Source of the DNA: Pasteuria penetrans
Lineage (GTDB): Bacteria > Bacillota > Bacilli > Thermoactinomycetales > Thermoactinomycetaceae
Reading direction: 5' to 3'
Assembly: GCF_900538055.1 (NCBI RefSeq)
Contig: NZ_UZAC03000001.1
Location: 496,001 to 560,000, forward strand
DNA: 64,000 nt
The number at the start of each line of letters is the position of its first letter. Position 1 is the first letter of the stretch. Below the pieces are notes generated by a model. That model did no database searches, was not told where the DNA came from, and saw only the letters and a program-made list of their open reading frames with translations. The translations under genes and the position numbers were made by a program. Shown piece after piece: positions 9,413-19,253 of the stretch.

Positions 9413-10738
9413 TTATTTTTTGCCCCCCCCCCCTTCTTGGCTTTGCCGTGATCCTTCCCCCCTTTTTCCTATCTCAGGGGTGGGGGATGAACCATCATTC
9501 TCCACCCTACTGGATTGGGAAGGCCCTGGCTGTACTTTTTCTATCCCCTTTGCCCAGTATTGTTGCAAGGATTCTGGTAGCACCTTTATTTCCCGTTTCA
9601 AAATATGAAGTTCCTCTGGAGTGAAATACTTTATCGAATGCTGTACTTTTTCTATCTCCTTCGCCCAATACCGTTGCAGAGGTTCCGGTAGCACCTTTAT
9701 TTCCTGTTTTAAAATATGAAGTTCCTCTGGAGTGAAATACCTTATGGAATTCCGTAACATATTATGTGTCATTCCAGGGGGGAGATGGGATATATCCTGT
9801 TCCATTCGTAATCGTACCTCTATCCCCTTTGTCCAATACCATTGCAGGGGTTCCGGTAACACCTTTATTTCCTGTGTCAAAATATGAAGCTCTTCTATTG
9901 TGAAATACTTTATCAAATTTTGCAACATATTATGTGCCGTTTCAGGGGGGAGACTAGACAAACTTTGTATGGCTTGTAATCGCATTTCCGGATTTTTCCG
10001 TATCTCCTTCCCATATCGTTCCTGCGGCGATGGTACTTGGGTCGATTCTGACTCTGCAGAGGGGGACATTCTTTGTTCCTCCCCCCCATAGCCAACAATA
10101 GGCGAATGTACCATCGGGTTTTCGCTCAGGGCTTTTTCCAGTACCCCCTTGAGTAATTTCCTCTTCTGTTCCTCGGACAATTGAGGTGGCAATTCTCCAG
10201 GTTCCAATTTTAGGTTTCGTATTTGTTGAGGTGTTAGGTTCTGTACCAACTCCCACATTTTTTTTCGCTGAGCTTGTGGCATTTGCTCCTGCACTTTTTC
10301 CAGGTACTTCTGTTGCCCTCGTTCCCATTTGGGTAGATCTAGTTTTTGTTCGAAGGTGAGATGATGGCTCTGCCAGGGGGCTATCCATCCCAGTTGCTCG
10401 AAACGCAACTGCTGTATTAGGTCGGGTCGTACTATCTGCTGTACTACCTTAGGGGATGATAGATATTGTATCTGATGTTTCCCTAGGCTATTGATTTCCT
10501 CAGGTAGCATCCACTCCTGCTGTTGCTGTGTCAGATTCTCTATCCGCGTCCCTAGCTGTTGTATCTGTTGCGTGTAATATACCCCTTCCACCGAGGAGGT
10601 CCCCTGTTCTTGTATATCCCCGGACGTCTGCTGTTGTTGCGATGGTTTTCCAGTAGCAAAGGTATGTGGGGTGATGCTGGGACTCCCTCCCTGTGAAAAC
10701 ACTAACATGGATAGAATATATTTACTTATTTTATTCAT
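9413..10738 (-). CDS. Secreted repeat protein; upstream part of a gene split at G11
   Basis: A 441-residue ORF from ATG 10738, with AGGGAAGGG just upstream. The N-terminus MNKISKYILSMLVFSQGG looks like a weak signal peptide with possible cleavage after TFA near 28. The rest is Gln-rich and then carries three copies of a motif of the type YFTPEELHILKQEIKVLPEP followed by LQ-x-YWAKGIE, spaced 67 and 45 residues. The ORF ends GGGGKK at the G11 run 9423-9433; with ten G it would read on into the 942-residue ORF. So 6541-10738 is best seen as one gene that is phase-variable, recently broken, or misread at the homopolymer. Function unknown. Confidence 0.75.
   Translation of the reverse strand: MNKISKYILSMLVFSQGGSPSITPHTFATGKPSQQQQTSGDIQEQGTSSVEGVYYTQQIQQLGTRIENLTQQQQEWMLPEEINSLGKHQIQYLSSPKVVQQIVRPDLIQQLRFEQLGWIAPWQSHHLTFEQKLDLPKWERGQQKYLEKVQEQMPQAQRKKMWELVQNLTPQQIRNLKLEPGELPPQLSEEQKRKLLKGVLEKALSENPMVHSPIVGYGGEEQRMSPSAESESTQVPSPQERYGKEIRKNPEMRLQAIQSLSSLPPETAHNMLQNLIKYFTIEELHILTQEIKVLPEPLQWYWTKGIEVRLRMEQDISHLPPGMTHNMLRNSIRYFTPEELHILKQEIKVLPEPLQRYWAKEIEKVQHSIKYFTPEELHILKREIKVLPESLQQYWAKGIEKVQPGPSQSSRVENDGSSPTPEIGKRGEGSRQSQEGGGGKK
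9423..9433 (-). repeat. G11 homopolymer at the ORF junction
   Basis: Eleven consecutive C on the plus strand (G on the coding strand) directly before the stop of the upstream ORF. The span 6541-10738 is 4198 bases; minus one base is 4197 = 3 x 1399, and the frames then join with no stop between them. Confidence 0.9.
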
Positions 10739-11220
10739 GTTTTCCCTTCCCTAAAATATTTTTATATATTTTAATTTTATGTTTAACCAAAATATTTTAA
10801 ATAAAATATTTATAATATTAATAAATTACTAAATAAAAACAATTTCTTTTATATAATGATTCAGGATTTTGATCATGAACCGGATCCGGGTTATCTGTGG
10901 GAACTCCTATGAATCAAAAATTACACAAATGTAGTATTTTTGGAAAAAGTTTTGAACCAACCGTTCTATTCAGGAGGATATGGGGCTGAGGCCGACAACG
11001 AGTCAAAAATTTAGGTCCATACCCCACTTTGTGCTGTAAGGTCCAAGAGAGGGCGGTTTGTGGTCTCCAAAAATTCTTTTGTCCATGCCTTTTCTATGAA
11101 CCATCGTAACGATGGTTCATAGACCATTTATAGATATTTATAAGTTTATTGTTATTTATATTCACAAAGGGTACGAAAATCGTTACAGTGGTGCTTTTCC
11201 ATGGAATCGGGGGATTCCTG
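10739..11220. other. AT-rich intergenic region with a perfect palindrome
   Basis: Non-coding. The promoter of the minus-strand gene starting at 10738 must lie in the AT-rich part 10740-10870. A perfect 14-bp inverted repeat with a TAA loop (arms TCTATGAACCATCG and its complement) lies at 11093-11123, about 100 bases past the stop of the HtrA-like gene. Neither strand has a T-run after it, so a protein-binding site or processing hairpin is as likely as a terminator. Confidence 0.6.
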
Positions 11221-14200
11221 CTAGGGGGATTCTGTGAGGGTTTCAGTTGAACTATTGGGTTCACTGGACGGTTGTGATTCTTGCTTCCCCTTCAACAACC
11301 ACCCCTTTTCTATGAACGATCCGATTAGCTTCTTATACCTTTGGTATGCCTCTTGATATGCTTGTTCTCTATCACGATCCTCATCCCCATCCTCATCCGT
11401 GTTTGTTGGGTTTCTCCCGGATTGTTCATGATTCCACATCGTGTATGCCGCTTTTTGAAATTCCAACAAATCGTTTGATTCCTGATTGGTTATTGGTTTT
11501 CCCATGTCGTCCCTCTTGTCCACAAATCGCTCGATGGCCATATGAAGATGATCTATACCCACACTGTCATGGTTCTTTACCCATGAATCCATATCGGGGA
11601 GCTGGAGAAAAAGATGGTCTGGTTTGTCCCTATGCGGCACATCATCTGGCTGGGATCTCATCCATCTTATTCTTTTCGATAATGATTCCTTATAAATATC
11701 ATAAGGGGGCATATTGTGCGGTTCAGTCCATATAGGTACTATTTTTTCCAATCCGCGCACACCCTTTTTCTCGAAGGTTTGGGCTATTCTTTCTAGATCG
11801 CCTGGTGGCAACTTTATTTCTTTTTCCTTCCCCTTGTAGTGATAGACAAGTTTGTGATCACCCGACCTCATTGTTTTGCTTGCCATGTTTCCTAATGCAT
11901 TGTATAGATCGTTCTTGGTAGAGTGGGGCCCTAATACTTCTAGTTTGGGAACTTTACCCGATCTTTTTTTTGTGGGTAATCCAAAGATAACGTAGTGGTT
12001 TTTTACTATACTTTCCCTGTTCCTTACCAAATCATCTCTTGCTATTTGTTTTGTGTCTATCATACTGTGCATCCCTATAGCGGAGGGTAGATCCCCTGAA
12101 TACATCATCATTTCCTTAATTTTATAAGCAAATATATTATCTAATAATAATTCACTGTGATCCATTTGGTTGTTTTTATGATCCCCGTACTTTTCCCTCC
12201 CATCCATGAATTCGATAAGAGAGTCGAATAAATCCCCACGTATTTTTTCCTGTGCCAATGGATGATTCTGATACGTATTATTCTGATGACTAAGTTGGTA
12301 CAAGAATTGGGCCGGATTATGGATCTCCTCAGTTGAATCCTTGTCTTGATCCATCGTCCCAGGAATATCTTCCAGAAGGACTTCCTTTTCTACCTCCGTT
12401 CTATTCCCTTGCGGATAGTATTCAATGGTAAGTGGTTTGCCCGGTTCTCCATATTGGTTCATGAGTGTATTGTAGCTTTGTAAGTTATTGATTCTAATTT
12501 TATTATTATCTATTTTAATATGGGTAAAGATGTCACCTTCGTGGAATCCACTCCGATCCGCTACCCCTCCAGGTTCAATAGCAGTAATCACCATACCCTG
12601 TCTAATTTCATCGGGAACGTTGAAACTGGATCTTAGTTCCGGGGTGATCGTTGCCCCCAGAGCACCCAAGTTGCCCCTGCGGAACCGACCATGCTTTATC
12701 AGTTGCTCCGCAACCCGCTTTGCCAGATTGGAGGGTATGGCGAATCCCGTTCCCCTTCCCATGCTGCTCTCATTGATCCCTACTACCTCTGCCCTCATGT
12801 TGAATAATGGTCCACCGCTGTTGCCTTTTTCTATATGTGCATCGGTTTGAATACAACTGCCAATGCTAAAACATGGTAATTCCCATCCTGATAATCCCGG
12901 TGTGATGGCAGAGACGGAACTCATGGGGAAATCTGATCCTTTTTTGGAATAGCGGGTTACGATCCCTGCGGAATGAGATTGACCAATTCCCATGGGGCTA
13001 CCGCTGGCTACCACCGTCTCCCCCTTGCGTACCGAATCGGAGCTGGCGAACGTAGCCGGCCGCACTCCTTGAAGGTCGTGGGACCTTATCTTCACAACGG
13101 ATAGATCCGTTCCAGGGTCGGAGCCTACAAATTTGGCTTGTATTGAGGGGAGATTTTCTTCTTCCCCCTTGGCGGTTAATATATCAATATCCCCTTGGCC
13201 GTTTTCTACCACATGGTGATTGGTAAGGATCCAAGTTTCACCATTTTCCTCCTTGATAACCACACCCGAACCATAGATCATTTCCCTTTCCTCCTGGATG
13301 AGATTTTTGGGAAAGGGAAATGGGCGAACGCCTGGAACACGATTCACTGCGATTGCTACCGTGGATTGTTCGGCCTTTTGGATTACCCATGGTATAGTTC
13401 CATGTAAAACAGTTGTTTCTGATGCAGGGGATGGTTTTTCCACAGATTGCTCATCCCTCCCTGACTCACCCCCCGATGTCTCTACCATTGTGGGGACGGA
13501 TTGTTGTCCATTGGAATTCGAGTTCACCTGTTCTGTTTTTTTCTCTTTTTTCCTATCTATGGTAGATGGATCTTCTACTGTTTCAGTAGATCCTCGGTTT
13601 CCCTCGGACCTTTCCCCGGGCGTTTCCTGTTCCATCGTGGTGGGTAGGGGTTTGTTGGAATCTTCTCCCGTTTTCCCCATTTTTTCCGCTGGTTTGGGAT
13701 CCATGGGGGGTTGGTTTTCCACTGTTTCCCTATCTATAGTGGACGGATCTCCTGCTGTTTCAGTGGATCCTCGGTTTCCCTCGGATTTACCCCCGGGTGT
13801 TTTCCGTTCCGTCGTGGTGGGTAGGGGTTTGTTGGAATTTTCCCCTGTTTTCCCTATTTTTTCCGCTGGTTTGGGATCCATGGGGGGTTGGTTTTCCACT
13901 GTTTCCCTATCTATAGTGGACGGATCTTCTGCTGTTTCAGTGGATCCTCGGTTTCCCTCGGATTTACCCCCGGGTGTTTTCCGTTCCGTCGTGGTGGGTA
14001 GGGGTTTGTTGGAATTTTCCCCCGTTTTCCCCATTTTTTCCGCTGGTTTGGGATCCATGGGGGGTTGGTTTTCCACTGTTTTCCTATCCATAGTGGATGG
14101 ATCTTCTGCTGTTTCAGTGGATCCTCGGTTTCCCTCGGATTTACCCCCGGGTGTTTTCCGTTTCGTCGTGGTGGGTAGGGGTTTGTTGGAATTTTCCACT

Positions 14201-14478
14201 GTTTTCCCCATTTTTTCCGCTGGTTCGCGATCCATGGGGGGGTGGTTTTCCACGGTTTCTCTCTTCCCCATTCCCGTGGATTCCTTTGTTGCTAGATTGG
14301 GGAGATATTTTCCTGACGTTTCCAACGAAATGTCTCCTCCTCCGGTCCCCGCTTCTTGTTCTGCCTTTATCATTTGAGGGGAGAAACCAGATAGGAGAAG
14401 GCCCACAGTAAGATAACCCCACAGCGGTAGGGGTTTATGGTGGGCTAGGAAACACCTCTTTTTGTTTAATTTCTTCAT
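11221..14478 (-). CDS. Secreted HtrA/DegP-like serine protease with N-terminal repeats
   Basis: Extracytoplasmic trypsin-fold protease of the HtrA family. From ATG 14478 (AGGGG upstream; the GTG at 14511 has no ribosome site) it has 1085 residues, far longer than the usual 400-450. Order: basic start and hydrophobic segment (signal peptide or anchor, about 15-33); four tandem 59-residue Pro/Lys/Glu-rich repeats (about 74-309); protease domain with His in TNHHVV (about 422), Asp in DPGTDLSVV (about 458) and Ser in GNSGGP (about 554); one PDZ domain (about 600-700); then some 375 charged residues that I do not recognise. The triad is complete. It lies upstream of the split repeat gene on the same strand and may act on it. 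Confidence 0.9.
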   Translation of the reverse strand: MKKLNKKRCFLAHHKPLPLWGYLTVGLLLSGFSPQMIKAEQEAGTGGGDISLETSGKYLPNLATKESTGMGKRETVENHPPMDREPAEKMGKTVENSNKPLPTTTKRKTPGGKSEGNRGSTETAEDPSTMDRKTVENQPPMDPKPAEKMGKTGENSNKPLPTTTERKTPGGKSEGNRGSTETAEDPSTIDRETVENQPPMDPKPAEKIGKTGENSNKPLPTTTERKTPGGKSEGNRGSTETAGDPSTIDRETVENQPPMDPKPAEKMGKTGEDSNKPLPTTMEQETPGERSEGNRGSTETVEDPSTIDRKKEKKTEQVNSNSNGQQSVPTMVETSGGESGRDEQSVEKPSPASETTVLHGTIPWVIQKAEQSTVAIAVNRVPGVRPFPFPKNLIQEEREMIYGSGVVIKEENGETWILTNHHVVENGQGDIDILTAKGEEENLPSIQAKFVGSDPGTDLSVVKIRSHDLQGVRPATFASSDSVRKGETVVASGSPMGIGQSHSAGIVTRYSKKGSDFPMSSVSAITPGLSGWELPCFSIGSCIQTDAHIEKGNSGGPLFNMRAEVVGINESSMGRGTGFAIPSNLAKRVAEQLIKHGRFRRGNLGALGATITPELRSSFNVPDEIRQGMVITAIEPGGVADRSGFHEGDIFTHIKIDNNKIRINNLQSYNTLMNQYGEPGKPLTIEYYPQGNRTEVEKEVLLEDIPGTMDQDKDSTEEIHNPAQFLYQLSHQNNTYQNHPLAQEKIRGDLFDSLIEFMDGREKYGDHKNNQMDHSELLLDNIFAYKIKEMMMYSGDLPSAIGMHSMIDTKQIARDDLVRNRESIVKNHYVIFGLPTKKRSGKVPKLEVLGPHSTKNDLYNALGNMASKTMRSGDHKLVYHYKGKEKEIKLPPGDLERIAQTFEKKGVRGLEKIVPIWTEPHNMPPYDIYKESLSKRIRWMRSQPDDVPHRDKPDHLFLQLPDMDSWVKNHDSVGIDHLHMAIERFVDKRDDMGKPITNQESNDLLEFQKAAYTMWNHEQSGRNPTNTDEDGDEDRDREQAYQEAYQRYKKLIGSFIEKGWLLKGKQESQPSSEPNSSTETLTESP
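13554..14259 (-). repeat. Four tandem 177-bp coding repeats in the HtrA-like gene
   Basis: Units begin at ETVENxPPMD with an exact 59-codon spacing (original-frame residues 85, 144, 203, 262) and end PSTIDR. The copies are highly similar at DNA level, so in-frame copy-number change is likely. Confidence 0.9.
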
Positions 14479-14622
14479 GTAATTATCCCCTTTGCAATTA
14501 TTTTCTACCACCTATTTTCCATACGCGTGTCGACACGGTAGCAAACTTTGGCAGGGGAGTCAAGGGATGTGTAGTACTATCGCATGCGGAATAGAGGAGA
14601 TAGGGGGGGAATTTCTTTGCAA

Positions 14623-15247
14623 GTGTAAGCTGTGTAAGTGATGAGGGTTTGTAATGGGCCCCTAGGAGACGGCTGGTAGGTAGTAGGCTTCCAACTACCT
14701 AATGTTGCTGGTGTGGAAACACCCCGGTTGTGAGCGATCTAGGAAGAGGAGGGGGCATGACCCCGTCAGGTGGGAGTCGGGGAGATCAGCGAAAGCGAAC
14801 CGTTCGAAGACGCATTGAAAATCGTAGTCCATGTCAAAACCGGGGTGGGGTGCAAACGTCGGGATCAACCGTGGGGGACGACCTATCTTCTGCTCCGGTG
14901 GCATGCGGTGTACAGGCGGGATAAACCCGATGTAGGCTCTTGATCGGAATTTAGGAGATCGTCGTACGGCATTTGGCTGTCGCCAGATGGAAAGACCGAG
15001 GACAAACCGGGGTTCCGTGCACGAAGTCAGATCAGCTCATACTGAGATAAGGAGATGATCGAAAGTTGGACCAGGCAACATTGGATCGAAATCCGGATAG
15101 AACACAGCAGAGGAAGGTAGGAAGAACGTGACACCAGACCGGGGTTCTGAATGGGCAAAATCCTATGAGGCCATAAGAGCCACATAATGCGAGAGTAGTA
15201 CGTGTAGTTTTGTAAGGGGGTTGGCTAAGATGCCATCCCTATTCAAC
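14623..15247 (+). mobile_element. Group II intron, ORF-less degenerate copy A
   Basis: Shares with the other copies the 5' segment (GTGT start, AATGGGCCCC, GCTGGTGTGGAAACACCCC, GTGAGCGATCTAGG) and a 3' domain V/VI (AGCCACATAATGCGAGAGTA, then GTTGGCTAAGATGCC and CTATTCAAC). No reverse transcriptase remains between them. Boundaries are judged by comparison with copies C and D. Confidence 0.75.
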
Positions 15248-15706
15248 GTGAGGGAACTTGGCATGTGTTAGGAAAAAATAGGCCTTCATCCAATCCATCT
15301 TTGGAATCTAGAACTAGGCAAAAGCCCTCAAGGATATTCCAAGACCGAATCTTGGGCGGGGGCTCATTACAACCTTTATCACTCGTACGGCCCATTGAAC
15401 ACACGATCCCCAAATTTTTACTATCCATCCTATAGCATTACAGTTGCAGAAGTTGTACCATATGGGATGCGGTGGGTAGTTGGGAGAGGATCGAGAATCC
15501 ATCTAAATTTTTACTAGTCAATCCACAGCATTACAGTTGTGAAAGTTGTACTACATGGGATGCGGCAGGTAGTTTCCGATGGATAGGATCTTAGGAAGTA
15601 ACTTATTACCCCTCTTTGGCTTGGGATGGTTATAGAACCACAATTACTCCCAATAGGGAATCCTGCCTGCAATTATCTAACAAGTGAGTGAGGAGAGGAT
15701 CTGAAA
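15248..15706. repeat. Non-coding spacer with a diverged direct repeat
   Basis: Two copies of a segment of about 65 bp, at 15415-15482 and 15511-15577, share TTTTTACTA, AGCATTACAGTTG and ATGGGATGCGG. Its role is unknown; it is a candidate regulatory or recombination site upstream of the secreted protein gene at 15707. Confidence 0.6.
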
Positions 15707-16225
15707 GTGAGAAAGAATGCAAAAATGATCTTTGCTACTGTGTTGTCGCTTACTCCTTTTTTTTCAGCAACATTTAATGTTCATTCGTATGCGGAGGGGA
15801 GAGATGAAGGTACTAGTCTAAACGTTTACAATGGCAATTCATACGAAAACCGAATGGATGAGAATGTTGAGAGAGTAGAGAAGTTATTGAAGGAAAATCA
15901 TATGAGTGAGGATCAGCTGAGGGAGGCCAGGTGGCTATATAAAAATGAAGAGTATGTAATTGATCGTTTAGAAAAATTCATTCTTTATAGGAAACCAGAA
16001 TGGAAAAATCTCAGTCCATCGGAACGGATCGACAAGGCAGTAGAGTTTGGGTCCCATTCTTTTGAACTTGCAGCTGATAGGGGGGAGGGGGGATACATCA
16101 TTAATCCGAGTATGGATGAGGAAGACATTCGTAGCATATTAGAAAGATTAGGATTTCCAGAAAATAATGAATTTTATTATCAACACATGGATCAATGGTT
16201 TCCATTGAGTTCTGTACCACTTTGA
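15707..16225 (+). CDS. Small secreted protein, unknown
   Basis: 172 residues from GTG 15707, with GGAGAGG nine bases upstream. A clear signal peptide (RKNAK, then a hydrophobic core FATVLSLTPFFSATF, cleavage likely after SYA near 28) is followed by an acidic, mostly helical mature domain without cysteines (EKLLKENHMSEDQLREARWL). I do not recognise a family. It lies between two group II introns in an accessory region and is probably exported. A hairpin of five G and five C follows at 16243-16262. Confidence 0.65.
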   Translation: MRKNAKMIFATVLSLTPFFSATFNVHSYAEGRDEGTSLNVYNGNSYENRMDENVERVEKLLKENHMSEDQLREARWLYKNEEYVIDRLEKFILYRKPEWKNLSPSERIDKAVEFGSHSFELAADRGEGGYIINPSMDEEDIRSILERLGFPENNEFYYQHMDQWFPLSSVPL

Positions 16226-16500
16226 GACTCCTAAACTGTTGAGGGGGGGCTTGCTCTCCCCCATACATCATATGTTATCAAGAACCGTATCCATATACGA
16301 TAGAATTTAATATATAGAAAAATTTAAATTAAGGAATATCATTTTTGCGCGTAGTTTTTCGGATATGGTAATTTTCAACCCTAAAGTACTGAATTACTGA
16401 AGTTTTCTGGAGTATTTATATGTATTGTTTTTCTTCTTAAAAAATTAATAATTAAAACATTTATGAATTTCTGAAACTAATTGTTTCATTTTTTCAAAAA
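16226..16500. other. Spacer after the secreted protein gene
   Basis: Contains a GGGGG/CCCCC hairpin at 16243-16262 without a T-run (weak terminator), then AT-rich sequence up to the group II intron at 16501. No gene seen. Confidence 0.5.
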
Positions 16501-17924
16501 GTGTGCCCAGTGCTTTGTATGGGCGGCGGAGGTTGTAATCGTTCCTTCGAAGCTTGCTGATAGGTAGCGGGCTTCCCGCCTTCTGAATGCTGCTGGTGTG
16601 GAAACCATGGGCGGTTCTAGGAAAAGGCGGAGCCATATATCCTCGTTCGGTGGGGGTCAGGGAGCTCGACGAAAGGTAAATCGTTCGACGAGGACGTATT
16701 GGAAAGAGTAGTTCGTGTCCAAGCCGGGGTGTGTTCGGGAACGTCGGGAGAAGTCGCGGAAGACGACCTATGTACGATTCGGGCGGGTATGCTGGTGAAA
16801 GACGGAAGAAGCCTAATCCAGGCGTTGATACGGAACTTGGGAGGTCTTCGCACGGCGCGCGCCTGGCAACGGCCAGGCGTAGTCAAAAGCCAAAGGCAAC
16901 TGGGCCTCCCGTTTACAAAGTTGGATCAGCCCATAGTAGCTTAATGAAATCTTTGTAATGAAGATGGAGTGAAGGGGAGCTGAAGGGTCGTGTCCGATAC
17001 GGGGGTGGGGACGGTAAAGAGGAGACTCCGTCGTGGGTCAGGCGACATCAGATGAGAAACTCCGTTAGGCACCATATACAACAAACAAAAGTACTGCTAG
17101 CATGGCGCTAGGTCCATAAAGAAGAGTAGAGGGCTGGCTAGGGATGGATGGGCTGAAGATGGAGGAATTGGGAAGCCATCGAAAGAACAATCGATACGTC
17201 ACTGGGAACCCAAATGGGTGCAGGTTTCTACTTCCCACCCGAAGTCCGGCGGGAGTGGATATCCCGGAGTCTGATGATAGCAAGGAACCGCTTAGAATTC
17301 CTGCCGTAGCGGGTCGAGTTGTTCAGATCGTCCTCAAGAACAGACTAGAACCGTACCTAGAACCTTCTTTTCATGTTTCATCTCATGGGTGCTGCTCGGA
17401 AACATCGTCTCTTCAGGTTCTTCCGTCCTATCGAAAGGACGGTTAGACCCATGCCTGGGGGATCCATTCAAACCCCGAACGACTGTAACCCGGGCGGGTA
17501 CAGTATTCCTGGGCTTCCATCCATCCAATCAGTCGAAAAGCCAGGAATGAGAGGGCGAAACGTCCGAAGGTGATGGGGATCCATCGATGGACACGAAGGG
17601 AATGGACTGGGGAGCTGAGTGACCCAATCCATTGTGGGTAGGGGGGATCCAACCACTAGGGCGCTTTTCAACTGTCTAGGGTGATAAAAGCCCTTACCCT
17701 ATCCATTAGACAACAGAGGAATGATCGAAACACAAATATAAAAGATCCAAGAGAAGATGGAGAAGATCTGGATATCCTACTATCTGTTCCAAGTACAGAA
17801 AGTTGTGTGCGCCTTGACGTTTCATTGGGTGAATCCTGATCCCATGGATCCTGAGGGCTGCATAATGGGGAGAATAGTACATGTTCTTGTGCGGGGGGTG
17901 GCTGAAATGCCAGCCCTACTCGAC
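16501..17924 (+). mobile_element. Group II intron copy B with broken reverse transcriptase
   Basis: Begins GTGTGCCCAG, a normal group II 5' end. It carries the shared domain I text (GCTGCTGGTGTGGAAACC), a dead reverse transcriptase (next entry), a domain V-like segment (CTGCATAATGGGGAGAATAG), a domain VI stem (GGTGGCTGAAATGCCAGCC) and a 3' end CTACTCGAC. It lies in the spacer upstream of nuoA. It is probably not mobile. Confidence 0.8.
17144..17652 (+). pseudogene. Group II intron reverse transcriptase, deleted and frameshifted
   Basis: Fragments in shifting frames match the reverse transcriptase part of intron-encoded proteins: FLLPTRSPAGVDIPESDD with KEPLRIPAVAGR (palm start), then LKNRLEPYLEPSFHVSSHG, then a decayed piece that aligns with the RAGSVFLGFNPVIS segment of copy C. 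The catalytic YxDD region is deleted. It is a pseudogene. Confidence 0.75.
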
Positions 17925-18375
17925 ATGGTTACGTACCTAGGCATGGGGGGGATGGGCCCCTTGGATTTACGCCCTGTTGATGTGGGGGGTTCCTAGGTGA
18001 TGGAGAGATTACATTCCCCCGCTGAATCCATCCTGAATTTTATGAATCGGGGGTATTTTACATGTCCTTGGTGTTCATTCGAATTCATTCCCAATGCTAG
18101 ACATTATTGCCTGATGTCGTTATGCTGGTGGTGGGGGTGCGTTGTTTCCAGTCCCATGTGGGTAATGAATGTCCTTTCTTTTTTGGAGTAGCGTCCCACT
18201 CCCGATGTTTTTTTCCAAATGGTGGGATTTCGGTGCGAATAGTGAGTATTTCTCTTGGGAATGAATATTATCTGAAGTGAGTTTTTCCTGTGGATTGTTT
18301 GTCATTTTCGCATATTTCTAGGTAATATGGTTGTTTTTCAGAATTTTCCCGGCCTGGAAGAAGGGGGTATACTTG
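17925..18375. other. Region upstream of the nuo operon
   Basis: No gene. The sequence just after intron B (TTACGTACCTA) resembles that after intron C (TTACGTGCCTA), so these may be related target sites or conserved intron tail. The nuo promoter should be here, but I cannot place one with confidence. Confidence 0.4.
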
Positions 18376-18750
18376 GTGTCTGGATCCTTCATGCCCTTGC
18401 TTTTTTTTCTGTTGGTTCCCCTGGTTCTTCCCCTTTTTTCCTCTCTGTTGGCACGTTGGATACGTCCCAACAGTCCCAATGCAATCAAGGAACTCCCCTA
18501 CGAGAGTGGGGTAATCCCAGAGGGTGTGGGGAATATCCGTTTCCATGCTGCCTATTGGCCCGCGGCTTTACTCTTTCTCGTCTTTGATGCGGAGGCGATT
18601 TTTCTTTTTCCCTGGGCTGTTGTTTACAATCACCTCCGATCCGTGGAGGGTTGGGGTGCACTCATCAAAATGTTGATTTTCCTTGGTTTCCTCGCCCTGG
18701 GTCTTATCTACGCCTGGCAAAAGAAGGTGTTACGATGGGAGCGGACCTAG
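18376..18750 (+). CDS. nuoA: Complex I subunit A
   Basis: Membrane subunit of the proton-pumping NADH:quinone oxidoreductase-like complex. From GTG 18376 (AAGGGGG eight bases upstream; TTG 18373 also possible) it has 124 residues, the family norm. Three helices are seen, with the conserved YESGVIPEG loop and [13 protein letters not shown], whose acidic residues are characteristic of NuoA. The open frame extends upstream to a TTG at 18331, which would add residues the family lacks. The last 16 bases overlap nuoB. Confidence 0.93.
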   Translation: MSGSFMPLLFFLLVPLVLPLFSSLLARWIRPNSPNAIKELPYESGVIPEGVGNIRFHAAYWPAALLFLVFDAEAIFLFPWAVVYNHLRSVEGWGALIKMLIFLGFLALGLIYAWQKKVLRWERT

Positions 18751-19253
18751 GCGTTTTGTCTCCCTTCGGGGATGCGGAGGATTCCCGTAATCTTCTTCTG
18801 ACGAAGGTAGATCAGATCAAGGCTTGGACACGGAGCAATTCTCTATGGCCGCTCAGTTTCGGACTAGCCTGCTGTGCAATTGAAATGATGGCTACGGGTG
18901 GTTCCCACTATGATCTGGATCGATTTGGTGTTCTCTTTCGGGCCTCACCACGTCAATCTGATTTGATGATTGTAGCGGGTACTGTAACCAAAAAAATGGC
19001 GCCGGTTTTGCATCGTCTGTATGAACAAATGGCAGATCCCAAATGGGTGATCGCCATGGGTTCGTGTGCGACAGCGGGGGGTCCCTATTGTGCCTCTTAT
19101 TCTGTCGTCAAGGGGGTCGATCAGGTCGTTCCCGTGGACGTTTATATACCAGGGTGCCCGCCGAATCCAGCCGCGTTGCTTTATGGGATTTATAAATTAC
19201 AATGCAAAATTCGTGAGGAGGCCCGTATGGGAAAGCGGGTGATTGAGGGTTGA
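18735..19253 (+). CDS. nuoB: Complex I subunit B (iron-sulfur, N2)
   Basis: Peripheral-arm subunit that holds the terminal cluster N2, the electron donor to quinone. The 172 residues contain the tandem cysteines of [10 protein letters not shown] (46-47), GSCATAGG and PGCPPNP, the four N2 ligands. ATG 18735 fits the family start; the longer upstream frame does not. It overlaps nuoA by 16 bases and ends in a TTGA overlap with nuoC. Confidence 0.97.
   Translation: MGADLGVLSPFGDAEDSRNLLLTKVDQIKAWTRSNSLWPLSFGLACCAIEMMATGGSHYDLDRFGVLFRASPRQSDLMIVAGTVTKKMAPVLHRLYEQMADPKWVIAMGSCATAGGPYCASYSVVKGVDQVVPVDVYIPGCPPNPAALLYGIYKLQCKIREEARMGKRVIEG

Noticed and set aside
13298-14377. A 359-residue plus-strand ORF opposite the HtrA-like gene
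   Set aside because: It spans exactly the 177-bp repeats and overlaps a protease with a clear triad; a shadow of repeat structure.
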